Shown one piece after another: positions 44,360-54,258 of a stretch of DNA of 64,000 bases. The first letter of the stretch is position 1. Each line of letters begins with the position of its first letter. A program made the translations under genes and the position numbers. The notes below the pieces were generated by a model that did no database searches, was not told where the DNA came from, and saw only the letters and a program-made list of their open reading frames with translations. This DNA comes from Sedimentitalea sp042687825 (GTDB lineage: Bacteria > Pseudomonadota > Alphaproteobacteria > Rhodobacterales > Rhodobacteraceae): NCBI RefSeq assembly GCF_042687825.1, contig NZ_JBHUQE010000001.1, positions 248,001 to 312,000 on the forward strand. Direction: 5' to 3'.

Positions 44360-45472
44360 TTATCTGTCGTTGCCACCGGTGCCCGGGGCCAGAACGATCT
44401 CGGTCGCGCCCTCGGCGCGGACATCAAGACCGGACAGAAGATTCTGCAAGGCCGGTTCTTCAGGACCAAAGGTGCGACTCACCGATTGTGCGCCCTTCAG
44501 CATGGCCAACAAGGCCGGCGATGTTGCCGGGATAAAATGACTCGAGCCGGCAGAGTCCGCAAAGGCCGTCGCGTCGATCACTTCGACCGGCAGATCGCGG
44601 ATCTGGTCGATGCTGGACAGATTGCCCAGCCGCTGCGGACGATACGTACCGCGCAGACGGGACGAGATGTTCAGCACCTTGTCCTTGGACGAGACAAAGA
44701 TGACGAAAGGCTTCGGAACAACCGACAGGCGCAGCATCTGGGCGCGGAACACCTCGACATCCAGATCGGGCGAGATCAGCACCACCCCGGCCAGATTTCG
44801 GGCCACCCAGCCGGGATCCTGGATGTCTATCTGCCGCAGTGTCTCCATCGTCAGAAAACTGCCCATGGAATGGGCCACCAGAACGATCCGGTCCACCCCT
44901 GCCGCTTTCACCTCACGGACCAGCGTTTCCAGCCCGTCGCGGGCAAACAGCGCGCTGTCGCCATCATAGGCATAGGCCAGCGGCTTGCCCCGGCTGGGCC
45001 AGGAATAGGCCATCAACAGACCGGGCATGTTGGTGTCATGTGCCACCTGGGCGGCCCGGAACGCGGTTTCGGCCTGAGTGGCGTTGAAACCATGCACGAA
45101 GATCGTGATGTCGCGCGCAGCGTCAGGCTGCGATCCCAGCGCCTGTTGCAACCGTGACCGGAACGCCTGGGCATCGGTGAAAACCTTGCGCCCGGCCATC
45201 GTGAATTGCTTGCGCGGATCGGGTCTGGCATAGCCGAAATCCAGTGTCCCGGGCTCATGGCCGGGGGGAATCGACACGGTCAGTTCCAGCCGCCGCAGGG
45301 TATCCGAGCGCCGGTAGCCGAATGTGCCATCGGCCTCGGGCAGCCGGCTGGTGGCGGCGAACACGGTGCGGTTGCTGCCGATCTGCAGGGCGACCGGTAC
45401 GACCGGTGCCTGGCTGCGGTCGACACAGCCCGCAAACACAAGAAACACCGTCAAGGCCGAAAGAAAACGCAT
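44360..45472 (-). CDS. DUF900-type alpha/beta hydrolase lipoprotein
   Basis: A 370-residue protein with a lipoprotein signal (LVFAGC soon after the start) and an alpha/beta hydrolase domain. The oxyanion region is IFVHGFNATQAETAFR, and the nucleophile elbow is LVAHSMGSFLTMETLR. The C-terminal catalytic histidine is likely in SSHFIP. It is probably a periplasmic esterase or lipase-like enzyme; the substrate is unknown. The start at 45472 was chosen to keep the signal peptide at the N-terminus; an upstream GTG is possible. It lies 34 bp downstream of hslU. Confidence 0.85.
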   Translation of the reverse strand: MRFLSALTVFLVFAGCVDRSQAPVVPVALQIGSNRTVFAATSRLPEADGTFGYRRSDTLRRLELTVSIPPGHEPGTLDFGYARPDPRKQFTMAGRKVFTDAQAFRSRLQQALGSQPDAARDITIFVHGFNATQAETAFRAAQVAHDTNMPGLLMAYSWPSRGKPLAYAYDGDSALFARDGLETLVREVKAAGVDRIVLVAHSMGSFLTMETLRQIDIQDPGWVARNLAGVVLISPDLDVEVFRAQMLRLSVVPKPFVIFVSSKDKVLNISSRLRGTYRPQRLGNLSSIDQIRDLPVEVIDATAFADSAGSSHFIPATSPALLAMLKGAQSVSRTFGPEEPALQNLLSGLDVRAEGATEIVLAPGTGGNDR

Positions 45473-45506
45473 CACATGTTCCGCAGCCGCCCTGGCCACG
45501 CGGCCA

Positions 45507-46814
45507 TCACAGAACGTATTGACTGATATCCGTGGATCGGGTCAAGGCGCCAAGATTGGCTTCGACAAAGGCTGCATCGACGGTAATGCTGTCTCCGCTC
45601 CGGTCCGGCGCGGTAAAGGACAGTTCCTCGAAAACCCGTTCCATCACGGTATAAAGCCTGCGCGCGCCGATATTTTCAACCGAGTGGTTCACATCTGCGG
45701 CGATCTTTGCCAGGGCCGCGATCCCGTCCTCGGTAAACCCGATCTCGACCTGCTCGGTGCCCATCAGCGCGGTATATTGCAGGGTCAGCGCATTGTCGGT
45801 TTCCGTCAGGATGCGCACGAAATCCCCTTCGGTCAGGGCACGCAACTCGACCCGGATCGGCAGGCGGCCCTGCAATTCGGGCAGCAGGTCGCTGGGCTTG
45901 GCGATGTGAAACGCGCCCGAGGCGATGAACAGGATATGGTCGGTCTTGACCGGTCCGTGCTTGGTGCTGACTGTCGTGCCTTCGATCAGAGGCAACAGAT
46001 CGCGCTGTACGCCCTCGCGGCTGACATCGCCGCCGCGGGCATCCGAGCGGGCGCAGACCTTGTCGATCTCATCCAGAAACACGATGCCGTTCTGTTCGAC
46101 CGAATCCAGCGCGGCGCGGGTCACGGTCTCGTCGTCCAGCAGCTTGTCGGCCTCTTCCCCGATCAGGATTTCATAGCTGTCGGCCACGGTCATCTTGCGC
46201 CGCACGGTGCGTCCGCCAAAGGCCTTGCCAAAGATATCGCCCAGATTCATCATCCCCATACTGCCGCCGGGCTGGCCGGGAATTTCCAGGTTCGACATGG
46301 GGTTGGACGTGTCGGCCAGGTCCAGTTCGATAACCGTATTGTCCAGTTCCCCCGATTTCAGTTTCTTGCGGAACATTTCGCGGGTGCCTTCGCGGGCATC
46401 GGTGCCGGCAATGGCAGAGATTACCCGCTCTTCGGCGGCCAGGTGGGCCTTGGCCTTGACGTCCTCGCGCATGTATTCGCGGGTCTGGGCAATGGCGCTG
46501 TCCACCAGGTCGCGCACGATCTGTTCGACGTCGCGGCCCACATAGCCGACCTCGGTGAACTTGGTGGCCTCGACCTTGATAAAGGGCGCGCGGGCCAGTT
46601 TCGCCAGCCGCCGGCTGATCTCGGTCTTGCCGACGCCGGTGGGGCCGATCATCAGAATGTTCTTGGGATAGACCTCGTCGCGCAGATCGTCGGACAGTTG
46701 CTTGCGGCGCCAGCGGTTGCGCAACGCCACGGCTACGGCGCGTTTTGCATCGTTCTGGCCGATGATGAACCGATCCAGTTCGCTGACGATTTCGCGGGGG
46801 GTGAGGTCTGTCAT
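45507..46814 (-). CDS. hslU: HslU ATPase subunit of the HslUV protease
   Basis: A 435-residue AAA+ unfoldase. Walker A is MIGPTGVGKTEISRRLA, followed by KFTEVGYVGRDVE, the pore-loop region, and Walker B GIVFLDEIDK. The C-terminus (STDISQYVL) ends with the tail that inserts into HslV. It follows hslV by 59 bp. The pair is a heat-shock protease in most bacteria. Confidence 0.96.
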   Translation of the reverse strand: MTDLTPREIVSELDRFIIGQNDAKRAVAVALRNRWRRKQLSDDLRDEVYPKNILMIGPTGVGKTEISRRLAKLARAPFIKVEATKFTEVGYVGRDVEQIVRDLVDSAIAQTREYMREDVKAKAHLAAEERVISAIAGTDAREGTREMFRKKLKSGELDNTVIELDLADTSNPMSNLEIPGQPGGSMGMMNLGDIFGKAFGGRTVRRKMTVADSYEILIGEEADKLLDDETVTRAALDSVEQNGIVFLDEIDKVCARSDARGGDVSREGVQRDLLPLIEGTTVSTKHGPVKTDHILFIASGAFHIAKPSDLLPELQGRLPIRVELRALTEGDFVRILTETDNALTLQYTALMGTEQVEIGFTEDGIAALAKIAADVNHSVENIGARRLYTVMERVFEELSFTAPDRSGDSITVDAAFVEANLGALTRSTDISQYVL

Positions 46815-46873
46815 GTCAAATCCTTTTCCGGGGGAAAATCCTGGCTCCGGACGGACCGGGTTTTCGGAACTAC

Positions 46874-47431
46874 TCAGCTGCCAATAGTTTCCACGGTCAG
46901 GTTGCCGTTGGTGTAGACGCAGATATCGGCGGCGATGGCCATGGCGTCGCGCGCCACCTGTTCCGCCGATCGGTCGCTGTCCATCATGCCGCGCGCCGCG
47001 GCCAGTGCGAAATTGCCGCCCGATCCGATGGCGGTGACGTCATGTTCCGGCTCCAGAACGTCGCCAGCGCCGGTGATGACAAAGATGTCGGTGCCGTCGG
47101 ACACGATCAGCATCGCTTCGAGCTTTTGCAGGTATTTGTCGGTGCGCCAATCCTTGGCCAGTTCGACGCTGGCGCGGGCCAGTTGTCCGGGCGTCGCTTC
47201 CAGCTTGGTTTCCAGCCGTTCCAGCAGGGTGAAGGCATCTGCGGTCGAGCCGGCGAAACCCGCCACGACGTCAAAGCCGCCGGGCGACAGGCGGCGCACC
47301 TTGCGCGCCGTTCCCTTGATCACAGTCTGCCCCAGCGAGACCTGACCGTCGCCCGCAATGACCACCTGTCCGTCTTTCTTGACGCCGATGATCGTGGTGC
47401 CGTGCCAGCCGGGAAAACTGTCGTTGCTCAT
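46874..47431 (-). CDS. hslV: HslV peptidase subunit of the HslUV protease
   Basis: A 185-residue proteasome-like peptidase. The catalytic threonine is expected at Thr12 in GWHGTTIIGVKK, so about 11 residues must be removed from the N-terminus, longer than in E. coli HslV, where only Met is removed. This extension is common in alphaproteobacteria. The domain core is VVIAGDGQVSLGQTV and SGGNFALAAARGM. AGGAG precedes the ATG. An RpoH-type promoter lies 27-55 bp upstream. Confidence 0.95.
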   Translation of the reverse strand: MSNDSFPGWHGTTIIGVKKDGQVVIAGDGQVSLGQTVIKGTARKVRRLSPGGFDVVAGFAGSTADAFTLLERLETKLEATPGQLARASVELAKDWRTDKYLQKLEAMLIVSDGTDIFVITGAGDVLEPEHDVTAIGSGGNFALAAARGMMDSDRSAEQVARDAMAIAADICVYTNGNLTVETIGS

Positions 47432-47457
47432 GGTCGGTCTCCTGTCGTTGGCTGCCT

Positions 47458-47486
47458 ATATGGAGCGCGACCGGGCAGGGCACAAG
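47458..47486 (-). promoter_or_regulatory. Putative RpoH (heat-shock) promoter of hslVU
   Basis: On the minus strand CTTGTG (47486-47481), a 17-nt spacer, then CCATAT (47463-47458), 27 bp before the hslV start codon. CTTG-type -35 with a CCATAT/CYTAT-type -10 fits alphaproteobacterial RpoH promoters. Confidence 0.5.
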
Positions 47487-47521
47487 ACCGTGCCCCTGCG
47501 ACATTCAACTGAGACGCCGCC

Positions 47522-47553
47522 AAAAAAAAGGGCGCCCGCATCGCGGACGCCCC
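47522..47553 (-). terminator. Intrinsic terminator downstream of trxA
   Basis: Read leftward, a GC-rich arm (47553-47543), 3-nt loop, and arm (47539-47530) form a 10-bp stem with one mismatch, followed by eight U residues (47529-47522). It starts 22 bp beyond the trxA stop and would separate trxA from hslVU. Confidence 0.9.
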
Positions 47554-47574
47554 GATTTCATCGAAACAGCCGTT

Positions 47575-47895
47575 TCAGATCGATTCGTCGATCCAGCTTT
47601 GCAGCGCCGCCTTGGGTTTTGCGCCGGCCATGTTGGACACGACTTGACCGTCCTTGAAGATGAACAGTGCCGGAATACCGCGCACGCCCATGGCAGCGGC
47701 GGAATTCGGGTTGCTGTCGACATCTACCTTGGCGATCTTGATCTTGCCCTCGTATTCCGCGGACAGTTCTTCCAGCGCCGGGCCGATCTGCTTGCAGGGG
47801 CCGCACCACTCGGCCCAGAAATCCACCACGACGGGGATATCGGAATTCTTGACTTCGGTGTCAAAGGTGGCGTCCGTGACGGCAACGGTGGACAT
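47575..47895 (-). CDS. trxA: Thioredoxin 1
   Basis: A 106-residue thioredoxin with active site WCGPC (Cys31, Cys34) and the conserved FWAEW, KVDVDSNP, and cis-Pro GIPALFIFKDG. It reduces disulfides in cytoplasmic proteins. The ATG at 47895 has AGGAG upstream. It lies 40 bp beyond addA and ends at a strong terminator, closing the long leftward cluster tsaE-amgK-murU-addB-addA-trxA. Confidence 0.97.
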   Translation of the reverse strand: MSTVAVTDATFDTEVKNSDIPVVVDFWAEWCGPCKQIGPALEELSAEYEGKIKIAKVDVDSNPNSAAAMGVRGIPALFIFKDGQVVSNMAGAKPKAALQSWIDESI

Positions 47896-47935
47896 ATTCT
47901 GGCTCCTGAATAAAAGGCGTTGTTGGTGTAGGAAT

Positions 47936-50900
47936 CTATGAATGCCGACCGCTGCCGTCAAGGCACGGCGAACGCAACAGAGACGCTGTCACAAGATCGT
48001 GCGGCAGGGACATCAACGTTGCGGTGCGGGTCCACAGGATCGCGGTGCGGATGCTCCGGTCTGGATAGATGCTGCCCAGCATCGCGGCATAGGCCCCCAT
48101 CTGCCGCAAAAGGCCCTCGGGGCAGGTCGAGGCGTGATCCGGCACGGTGCGGTTGGTCTTGAAGTCGACGGCCAGCACCTGATCGGGGCGCACGATAAGC
48201 CGGTCAATGACGCCATGCATCCGGATGCCGCGAACATCCGCCGTGACCGGTACTTCGGCCAGGGATTCGGGTGAAAATACCGATGTCAAACCGGCACAGG
48301 ACAGGACCTGACGGGCCTCGTCCACCAGCGCGGAACGCTCATTCGGGGGCACATCCGCCAGAATCCGTGCTGCCATGGCGGGCCACAGGCCGGAATCCTC
48401 TGCCGGCAGATATTCCAGCAACAGGTGGATGCGGTGGCCAAACAGTTTGGCGCTTTCCTCGTCCTGACCGGCATCGCCAGGCAACGCCTTGGCGCCACCC
48501 AGATCCTGCGAGGGGCTGAGCGTGGCCGGGGCAGGGCAGGCCATGGGTGCGATACGGTTCAGGTATTCCGGTACCGAGGTGCACGGCCGATTGTCAGACG
48601 CCAGTCGCTGCAGGGCGGGCGCGGTCCAATCGCCATGGCTCAGCCTCAGACCCGGCCCGTCCTCAAAGTCCTGTGTCACCGCGCCGGCCGCGATCAGCCC
48701 GGTCTCGACCCTGCGGTACCAACTGTCCTCGGCCCGCTCCAGATCGCCGGCTGCGGCGACGATCAACCATTTTTCAGCGCGGGTCAGAGCCACGTAGAGC
48801 AGGCGCAGCCGTTCGCTCATCTGCTTTGCGCGGGCCGCGTCGCGAACCTGCATCATCGCGTCGGGCATGTGATCGCTGTTCATCTTCCAAAGCGGCACGT
48901 CGCCGATCAGCATGATCTCTTCGTCGCGTGGCGGGTTGCGCGGGCCTGTGTCGGGCAGGATCACGATGGGCGATTCCAGCCCTTTGGCGCCATGAACGGT
49001 CATCACCCGCACCATGTCGCCGGCACTGCCCATCTGGCGTTTGATTTCCAGGTCGTCGGTTTCCATCCAGACCAGAAAACCGGTCAGGCTGGGAATTTCG
49101 GTCCGCTCATAGGCCAGCGCCTGCGACAGCAGCGCATTGATTCCATCCTCGGCTTCGGCTCCCAGCCGGCCCAGCAATCTGCGTCGGCCGCCATGTCGCG
49201 TCAGGATGCGTTCGATCAGATCATAGGGCCGCAGGAAATCGGTCTGGCCCAACAGATCCTCGAGCACGGACATGGTTTCGGGATATTCTGCGGCCCGGCT
49301 GCGCAGGGCGGGCCACAGGAACCGAGTGGTCCGGCGATGCGCCAGATCGAATAAGGCCTGTTCGCTCCACCCGAACAGCGGCGATTTCAGGACCGTCGCC
49401 AGGGCCAGGCTGTCCTCGGGGGTGGCCAGAAAGCTCAGCAGCGCCGCCAGGTCCTTGACCGCCAATTCAGCCCCGACCTTGAGCCGGTCGGCCCCGGCGA
49501 TCGGCAGTTCCGCCGATTTGCAGGCACGGATGATCTCGGCGAACAGATCCGAGCGGCGCTGGACGAGAATCAGGAAATCACCAGGCGTGACCGGTCGGCG
49601 TAAAAAGCGGCCAGGCGCTGGGCCATCGACCGGAATGGTCTCGCCGTGCGCGATCATCGCCTTGATCGTTGTGGCGATGCGCTGGGCCAGAACCACGTTG
49701 TGATGCACCGGGCTGGGGCGATCCACCGGATCGATCCACGGGCGGTCTTCCGTGTCGGTGACCTTTTCGACCACCGGCCACAGATCGACCCGGCCAGGCA
49801 GGTCGGACTTGAAGGCGATATGCATCGAGTCCTTGCGAAACCCGGCTGCGGCCTGGCCGGCAAAAACCAGATCGACCAGTCGCAGGATCGCATCCGACGA
49901 GCGAAAGGAATAGTCCAGCGTCAGATCCTGCAGTCCCGGTCCCGCCCCGCCCAGCCGCCGTCCGAATTCGTTCTGCATCCGGTCAAAGGCCGCGGGATCG
50001 GCACCCTGAAAGGAATAGATCGACTGTTTCTTGTCGCCGACGACAAAAATCGTGCGCTGGGTATCGTTGCGCGCCCCGAGACCGCTGGTGAATTCCTGTG
50101 CCAGTTTTTCCACCACATCCCATTGCGCCGGGCTGGTGTCCTGGGCTTCGTCCACCAGTATGTGGTCGATGCCGCCATCCAGACGGTACAGCACCCATTG
50201 CGCCACCGAGGGATCGTTCAGCAACTGCCGCGCCTTCAGGATCAGATCATCGAAATCCAGCCAGCCCCGCAACTGTTTGCGGCGGGCATATTCCGGCAGA
50301 AAGGCGGCGGCAAATCCGTGCAGCGCCGCGGATTTCTGAACGCAGGCCAGGCCCAGCCGCAACGGTCGCGCATCCTGGACACGCAGCATCAGATCATTGA
50401 CGGCGGGCATGATCCCGGGATGGTTCTTTTGCGTGCCCTTTGTCGGAACCGAGCCGATCTTTGCCGCAAAAGGGGTCTTGGCCCCGGAACCGAACAGAAA
50501 GGCGTTTTCCAGCAGCGGAAGGTCGGCCAGGGTCGGGACCCCAATTCCGGCCAGTTTTTCCGCCAGTTTCACGTCGTTGGTCGACCCAGTCCGCAGGGCT
50601 GCGCGAAACTCTGTCAGCAGGGTTTCTTCCTGTCCGTCGAACACCAGTCGTGTCAACGCGGCTTCGTCTAACCCGGCGGGCAGGTTCAGCCGGTCCAGCA
50701 GAGCAGCCCGGTCGCAGGGGGTCGAAAACGCTTCGCGCCGCTGCACCAGCGCCCGGGTCAGGGTTTCGAACCCGGTATCGGTGATATGCGCGGCGACGGC
50801 GTCGATCAGATGCGATTGTGGCCCGGTGGCCATGTCCTCGACGATCTCGGCCTGCAGCAACGCCGCGGCACGGTCTTCGATCTCGGTGAATTGCGGGCTG

Positions 50901-51322
50901 ACCCGGGCCTCGAGTGGAAATCGCCGCAGCAGCGAGGCGCAAAACGAATGGATGGTCTGAATCTTCAGCCCGCCGGGGGCCTCGATGGCGCGGGCGAACA
51001 GGGTGCGCGCATGCGACAGCTGACGTGGGGCGATCTTGCTGGCCGCGCCCAGTTGCGTCAGCGTGTCGGTCAGGCGCGCATCGTCCAGCATCGCCCAGTC
51101 GCCCAGACGCCGGAACAGCCGGTTCTGCATCTCGCTGGCCGCGGCCTTGGTGTAGGTCAGGCACAGGATATGTTCGGGGCGCACCCCGTCCAGCAACAAC
51201 CGGGCGACCCGGTCGGTCAGAACCCGCGTCTTGCCCGAGCCGGCATTGGCCGCCAGCCAGGTCGACGCGTCGGGGCGCGCCGCCTGTACCTGACGTTCTG
51301 TGGCATCATCGCGCGCGTTCAT
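47936..51322 (-). CDS. addA: Double-strand break repair helicase-nuclease AddA
   Basis: A 1128-residue UvrD/RecB-like helicase with C-terminal nuclease, the functional counterpart of RecB in AddAB. Walker A is LAANAGSGKTRVLTDR; other helicase motifs include LVDEAQDTSPAQW, DKKQSIYSFQGA and LYVALTRAEKWL. The nuclease motif near the end is VIDRLIV, then VLAVDFKTNR. The ATG at 51322 with GAGGG upstream overlaps the addB stop by ATGA; upstream in-frame codons inside addB are not needed. Confidence 0.94.
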   Translation of the reverse strand: MNARDDATERQVQAARPDASTWLAANAGSGKTRVLTDRVARLLLDGVRPEHILCLTYTKAAASEMQNRLFRRLGDWAMLDDARLTDTLTQLGAASKIAPRQLSHARTLFARAIEAPGGLKIQTIHSFCASLLRRFPLEARVSPQFTEIEDRAAALLQAEIVEDMATGPQSHLIDAVAAHITDTGFETLTRALVQRREAFSTPCDRAALLDRLNLPAGLDEAALTRLVFDGQEETLLTEFRAALRTGSTNDVKLAEKLAGIGVPTLADLPLLENAFLFGSGAKTPFAAKIGSVPTKGTQKNHPGIMPAVNDLMLRVQDARPLRLGLACVQKSAALHGFAAAFLPEYARRKQLRGWLDFDDLILKARQLLNDPSVAQWVLYRLDGGIDHILVDEAQDTSPAQWDVVEKLAQEFTSGLGARNDTQRTIFVVGDKKQSIYSFQGADPAAFDRMQNEFGRRLGGAGPGLQDLTLDYSFRSSDAILRLVDLVFAGQAAAGFRKDSMHIAFKSDLPGRVDLWPVVEKVTDTEDRPWIDPVDRPSPVHHNVVLAQRIATTIKAMIAHGETIPVDGPAPGRFLRRPVTPGDFLILVQRRSDLFAEIIRACKSAELPIAGADRLKVGAELAVKDLAALLSFLATPEDSLALATVLKSPLFGWSEQALFDLAHRRTTRFLWPALRSRAAEYPETMSVLEDLLGQTDFLRPYDLIERILTRHGGRRRLLGRLGAEAEDGINALLSQALAYERTEIPSLTGFLVWMETDDLEIKRQMGSAGDMVRVMTVHGAKGLESPIVILPDTGPRNPPRDEEIMLIGDVPLWKMNSDHMPDAMMQVRDAARAKQMSERLRLLYVALTRAEKWLIVAAAGDLERAEDSWYRRVETGLIAAGAVTQDFEDGPGLRLSHGDWTAPALQRLASDNRPCTSVPEYLNRIAPMACPAPATLSPSQDLGGAKALPGDAGQDEESAKLFGHRIHLLLEYLPAEDSGLWPAMAARILADVPPNERSALVDEARQVLSCAGLTSVFSPESLAEVPVTADVRGIRMHGVIDRLIVRPDQVLAVDFKTNRTVPDHASTCPEGLLRQMGAYAAMLGSIYPDRSIRTAILWTRTATLMSLPHDLVTASLLRSPCLDGSGRHS

Positions 51323-54258
51323 GTCAGACCCTCGGGCTGCGGAGTTGCCGCGCGATCCCATTCGCCAAAGCGCGCAAGATGGTCATAGTCGCCGACATCC
51401 GAATCCTGTCGCAGCATTCGTCTTGAGGTGAACCCCTGTTCAGGGTCGAAATAGGCACTGATCAGACATTGCAGATCGGCCAGAACCTTGGCCGCCGGCT
51501 CTGTGTCCAGCGGAGCCGCGACATCGGGTCCGACCGAGCCGACGCGCAGGAACCGGGCTGCCGCGACCGGCGCGGCGGGCAACCCCCGAAATCCGCCCGC
51601 TTCGGCGATGGCGGCCTCGATCAGCAACTGTTTGTCGAACCGGGCCTGTTCCGGCTGGGTCGGGGGTTTGCCGGTCTTGTAGTCGTAAATGTGCAGCGCG
51701 CCGACGTCATCCCGGTCAATCCGGTCAGCCTGGCCTGTCAGCACAAAGCCCGGCGGTTGCAGGCGGTATTCCAGCGCCGCCTCGAACGCCACAGGTGTGG
51801 CCTTTGCCCGGCGGGCGGCCTCGCTCTGCAAAAAGCCATCGGCGATATGCGCCAGCCGCGCCAACCACAACCGCCGCGCTGCGGGCCAGGGCACCGATGC
51901 CTCCAGCGCCTGACCGGACATCTGCAGAAATGCTGACCGGGTCAGCTGATCCGGGTGCCGCAGGCTGTTGCGGATGAAATCTTCGAGAAAGGCGTGCACG
52001 GCGGTGCCACGCAACATCGCATCCGGGGTCTTGACCAGAGGGTCGAGCGGTTTCAGCCGCAACACGTGTTTGGCATAGATCGCATAGGGATCGCGGATCA
52101 GCCGCTTGATCTCGGTCACCGACAGGCGCATCGGTCGGGCGGCCACTGGTGGCCGCGGCGAGGGACGGGGTGCTGCCGCCAGATCGGGCCCGTCATCCAG
52201 ACCGGCCGCCCAATCCAGCCAGACCGCGCCGCGCGCCCGCATTCCGGACAGGGCTTCCGGTCCGTGCTGATCGGGCAACCCGTTCAACAGGTTCAGCATC
52301 CGGTTCAGCCAGCGCGACGGGACGGTTTCGGCATCGTCGGACCGTTCCGAACGGGTCAGCCAGACTTCGGGGGCACAGGCGGCCTGTTGGAAATCATGCG
52401 CCGCCAGCCCGATCCGGCGTTCCGGCAACAACAGGCCCGCGGCATCGCGCAGCGTGCGGTTCAGCCAGGGATCGGCACCGGGACTTTCCGGCCAGCTGCC
52501 TTCGTTTAGACCGCCCAAAATCATCAGATCGGCACCCTGAACCCGCGCTTCGAGCGTGCCCCAGATCATGATCCGGTCGTGCGGTGCGTCGCGGTCGCGC
52601 ACCTGTTCGCCGGCCAGCAGCGCACCCAGAAGATCGGCGAAATCGCGGGCGGACATGGTGCCGCCATGTTCAGCCTCGGCGGTCAGCGCATCCAGCACGG
52701 CCAGGGCCTTTTGCCCGGCGTTTTTGTCCCAAAGCGCGCCGCTGCCCGCGCGGCTGCTGCCGGCGGACAGGGTTTCGGCGGTGCGGCGCAGACGCTCGGT
52801 CCATTGCGACAGCGGCAATCTGTCCGGCGTGTCCTGATCGCAGACTCCGGCGCACAGCCAGTACGTCCAGTCCGGCGGCGGCGGGTTTTTCAGTCCGGCG
52901 CAAATAACGGCCAGCGCCTTGGCCGATGGAAAGGGTGGACCGTTGCGGCGCAGATGCAACTCCAGATCGCGGCTGTGCAGCATATGCGTGTTGCGCGCGT
53001 CGCCCGAATGACAAAGCGGATGCTTGAGCAGCGTCATCAGCATGTCGCCGGTCAGGCGGTGTGTGAACAACCCGGCGACATGGCGCAAGAACCGGCCCGG
53101 CGGTGACAGCTGCAACGGCAGGCCGGCGCTGTCATCGGGCAGGATGCGCCAGCGATCCAGTGCCGCGGCGACCTGACGGGTCAGCATTCGATCCGGTGTG
53201 ATCAGTGCCGCCGTTTGCCCGGTTTCCGCCGCCTGACGCAGTCGCAGGGCGATGGCCAGCGCCTCGCTCCGTGGATCGGGCGCCTGCACCAGCGTCATCG
53301 CCGCGGTTGCCTGTTGCAGATCGCTCAGGTCCGGACCCTCGGCCAGCCAGGCATCGGTGACCGGCGCCGGGCGCAGCGCCAGCGAGATCATCCGGTTACG
53401 GGCGGGCGAGGGGGGCGGTGCATCGCTCCAGCGCCGGATCTGGTCGGGTTCGACATCCAGCGCCTGCATCAGCCGCTTGAACCGGAATTGCGGATGATCC
53501 TCGGCATGCAGCGCCTTGTCCATGCCCGACCAGACCTGCGGCGGCTGGTCGAAATCATAGCCGGGCAGAACAACCGCCCCCTGTGGCAGCCGGGCCACTG
53601 CCTGCATCAACAGCGCGGTGGTGCCCCGTGATCCGGTCGAGCCGGCCAGCAGAACAGGCCCGTCAGGCGGATTGGCCTGCCAGCGCCTGATCAGCAACAG
53701 AACCGCCTGCCGCATACGTGCCTGAACGTCCAGCGCCTGGCCGTCCTGAGCCTGGACGTAGCGCCGGGCAATTTCGAAAAACCGTTGCGCGCGGGCCCAA
53801 TGGCCGGACATGTCGCTGACATCCAGGTTCTGGATTTCCTCGGGCGCGACGCCCTCTCCCTGCATTTCGTCCAGCAGTTCGGCAAGACTGTCGGCCAGGG
53901 AATGCACCGATGACCGGGCCGCAAGGTCGGGTTCGCGATCCAGCAGATGACCGATCAGCTGCGCCAGTTGCAGGCGCCGCCGCAACGGCGAGATCGGCTC
54001 GGGCAGTGCAGTCAGCCGCGGGTCGTCGACGATATCGCCCAGCGGGCTGACGCGCGGCAGCAGCCCGGCCGGACCGGCGTCAAACAGGTGACGGAGGCGG
54101 CGGGCCATGCGGCTGGTGTTGACGATCAGCTGAACCCGCGCCAGACGCTCGGGTGCCTGACCTTCCAGCCGTTGTGTCAACCCACGGATCAGCTCGCGCG
54201 GGAAATCCACACCCGGCGGCAGCGCAAAGACGCGTGGGGTTGGCGAGCGTTCAAACAT
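51319..54258 (-). CDS. addB: Double-strand break repair protein AddB
   Basis: A 979-residue AddB of the alphaproteobacterial type. The N-terminus has VFALPPGVDFPRELIRGL. I see no intact Walker A, so the helicase half is probably degenerate, as known for this group. The C-terminal RecB-like nuclease has LTGQADRIDRDDVG and IYDYKTGKPPT. Few cysteines are visible, so the iron-sulfur staple of the Bacillus protein may be absent. It overlaps murU by eight bases and addA by four. Confidence 0.93.
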   Translation of the reverse strand: MFERSPTPRVFALPPGVDFPRELIRGLTQRLEGQAPERLARVQLIVNTSRMARRLRHLFDAGPAGLLPRVSPLGDIVDDPRLTALPEPISPLRRRLQLAQLIGHLLDREPDLAARSSVHSLADSLAELLDEMQGEGVAPEEIQNLDVSDMSGHWARAQRFFEIARRYVQAQDGQALDVQARMRQAVLLLIRRWQANPPDGPVLLAGSTGSRGTTALLMQAVARLPQGAVVLPGYDFDQPPQVWSGMDKALHAEDHPQFRFKRLMQALDVEPDQIRRWSDAPPPSPARNRMISLALRPAPVTDAWLAEGPDLSDLQQATAAMTLVQAPDPRSEALAIALRLRQAAETGQTAALITPDRMLTRQVAAALDRWRILPDDSAGLPLQLSPPGRFLRHVAGLFTHRLTGDMLMTLLKHPLCHSGDARNTHMLHSRDLELHLRRNGPPFPSAKALAVICAGLKNPPPPDWTYWLCAGVCDQDTPDRLPLSQWTERLRRTAETLSAGSSRAGSGALWDKNAGQKALAVLDALTAEAEHGGTMSARDFADLLGALLAGEQVRDRDAPHDRIMIWGTLEARVQGADLMILGGLNEGSWPESPGADPWLNRTLRDAAGLLLPERRIGLAAHDFQQAACAPEVWLTRSERSDDAETVPSRWLNRMLNLLNGLPDQHGPEALSGMRARGAVWLDWAAGLDDGPDLAAAPRPSPRPPVAARPMRLSVTEIKRLIRDPYAIYAKHVLRLKPLDPLVKTPDAMLRGTAVHAFLEDFIRNSLRHPDQLTRSAFLQMSGQALEASVPWPAARRLWLARLAHIADGFLQSEAARRAKATPVAFEAALEYRLQPPGFVLTGQADRIDRDDVGALHIYDYKTGKPPTQPEQARFDKQLLIEAAIAEAGGFRGLPAAPVAAARFLRVGSVGPDVAAPLDTEPAAKVLADLQCLISAYFDPEQGFTSRRMLRQDSDVGDYDHLARFGEWDRAATPQPEGLT

